This document shows, one piece after another, positions 40,290-41,252 of a stretch of DNA of 41,252 nucleotides (positions are counted from its first letter, which is position 1; each line of letters opens with the position of its first letter). The DNA lies in contig DATLOJ010000045.1 in assembly GCA_035536315.1 (NCBI GenBank), positions 1-41,252 of the forward strand, read 5' to 3'. This DNA comes from DATLOJ01 sp035536315. Its GTDB lineage: Bacteria; Actinomycetota; CADDZG01; JAHWKV01. A program made the position numbers and the translations under genes. The notes beneath the pieces were generated by a model. It was not told the origin of the DNA, made no database searches, and worked only from the letters and a program-made list of their open reading frames with translations.

Positions 40290-41252
40290 CTAGTGCTCGC
40301 CGCTCAGCTGGGTCGGTGGAACGCGTTCCAAAAGAAACTTTCGCGCGAACTTTACGGACAGCAAGCTGCTCACCGCATACATCGACAGGATGGGAAACCA
40401 CATCTTCAGATAATGCAGGCAATGGAATTGAAGGCAAGCAGCGTTGAATGCGTTGAAGGATCCGACGACAACCAAACTCACCAGAAATCCCCCAAGCAAT
40501 CCAAGGTCCACCGCTCTTTTGGGTGAGGCGGTTCGAAGGCTGACGACGGCCCCTACGATTGCCAGCGCCAGCCAAGGAGCTCTCATCAACAACGAGGGCC
40601 ACCCCAGTCCTCCCGGTCCTGGATAAACGAGCGTGTGCCAGATTGAAAGGGGCATCGACGACACGTCGAATCCAACCATTCCTGTCACCTCCCTGAAGTA
40701 AGGCTGGATCACAGTTCCAAAGATCCGAACTGTGGCGATGAGGTCGACCGCTACTACCGCAACGAACATGAACGACGCCAATATCCACTTGCGAACGATC
40801 TGCGGTTCGCGCCGAAATCGCCAGAAGACGCCCAACAGCACGGGCGCGAGCAGAAGTAACTCTCCGCCGCCCCTGGAAGCGAAAGTGAGCCCCAGGAGAA
40901 CTGCCCCAATCACCGGATGGACCCATCCCAAATGCTTGCGGGCAAGTCCGATGTACGCCCAGTAAGCAGTGGCGACCGCTCCCGGCGTCGAGGTCCAGGG
41001 GACCACAGTAAGTTCAGTGAATGGCGAAGCTACAAGAGCAAATACCGCAAGGAAGGCACCGATCATTCCAAATCGCACGAGTCCTATCTGGAAGAGACAT
41101 GCCACCACCGCCAGGTAGGAGATCAGATTGGGAATGACAAAGGGATCCTTTGGAACAATCCGCGCGAACAGTGACCCCATGAAGGGATACCCAAGGGGGT
41201 AGTAGTAGATCTCGTGGGTCACAACCTGGCCATCCCGGATCTCAGGAACATA
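40290..41252 (-). CDS. GT-C-like polytopic membrane protein (5' part outside window)
   Basis: The frame is open through the right edge, giving 320 visible residues. A GTG at 41222 is not the true start, because YVPEIRDGQVVTHEIYYYPL continues sensibly upstream. About eight hydrophobic helices are visible (IGAFLAVFALVASPFTELTV, WILASFMFVAVVAVDLIATV, LGLLGGFLVSLVVVGSFNAF). YYYPLGYPFMGSLFARI and SRGGGELLLLAPVLLG resemble mannosyl/arabinosyltransferase-type GT-C proteins. The N-terminal catalytic loop is not visible, so activity is not judged. It would be first of a five-gene leftward operon ending at 36871. Confidence 0.75.
   Translation of the reverse strand, partial: YVPEIRDGQVVTHEIYYYPLGYPFMGSLFARIVPKDPFVIPNLISYLAVVACLFQIGLVRFGMIGAFLAVFALVASPFTELTVVPWTSTPGAVATAYWAYIGLARKHLGWVHPVIGAVLLGLTFASRGGGELLLLAPVLLGVFWRFRREPQIVRKWILASFMFVAVVAVDLIATVRIFGTVIQPYFREVTGMVGFDVSSMPLSIWHTLVYPGPGGLGWPSLLMRAPWLALAIVGAVVSLRTASPKRAVDLGLLGGFLVSLVVVGSFNAFNAACLQFHCLHYLKMWFPILSMYAVSSLLSVKFARKFLLERVPPTQLSGEH

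Overview
The window looks like chromosomal DNA of a high-GC actinobacterium, probably an uncultivated lineage. The evidence is a fused FbiC-type F420 synthase with cofD and cofE, several actinobacterial families of unknown function (DUF3499, DUF5719, DUF3105, a small HExxH zincin), GTG starts, 1-4 nt start/stop overlaps and apparently leaderless promoters. I cannot assign a genus. No tRNA, rRNA, CRISPR array, transposase or phage gene was seen.

Region 1 (1-3230, minus strand): the 5' part of a class III nucleotide cyclase gene that leaves the left edge, a 59-residue zinc-ribbon gene, a DUF6788-like protein, DUF3499 and an FkbM methyltransferase. Several intrinsic terminators and two look-alike promoters separate them.

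Region 2 (3331-7391): fumarylacetoacetate-hydrolase-family and homogentisate-dioxygenase-family genes facing each other, then an L,D-transpeptidase and the zincin.

Region 3 (7420-18425): DUF5719, a 1055-residue membrane glycosyltransferase, a coiled-coil protein with a histone-H1-like tail and fbiC on the minus strand. cofD, cofE and a DUF3105 protein run divergently. The fbiC and cofD start codons are only 30 bp apart, with an apparent pair of leaderless promoters between them.

Region 4 (18853-25556, minus strand): a sugar epimerase (probable CTG start), a PGRP-type amidase and a SpoIID/LytB protein that share six-copy 42-residue C-terminal repeats, GDP-mannose 4,6-dehydratase and a small SMR/EamA-like membrane protein.

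Region 5 (25644-41252): a surface-glycan locus. It has an ABC exporter (Wzm/Wzt-like), five GT4 glycosyltransferases of two subfamilies in mirrored modules, three proteins sharing an undescribed N-terminal module, a WlbA/WlbC/WlbB-like set for a diacetamido-uronic acid type sugar, a GT2 and two GT-C-like membrane proteins (one cut by the right edge).

The least explained signals are these. (a) An intergenic repeat of about 120 bp lies between two unrelated convergent gene pairs. In each pair the gene at one fixed end of the repeat finishes with 37 or 49 codons that almost all end in A or C. (b) Three glycan-locus proteins share a module I cannot name.
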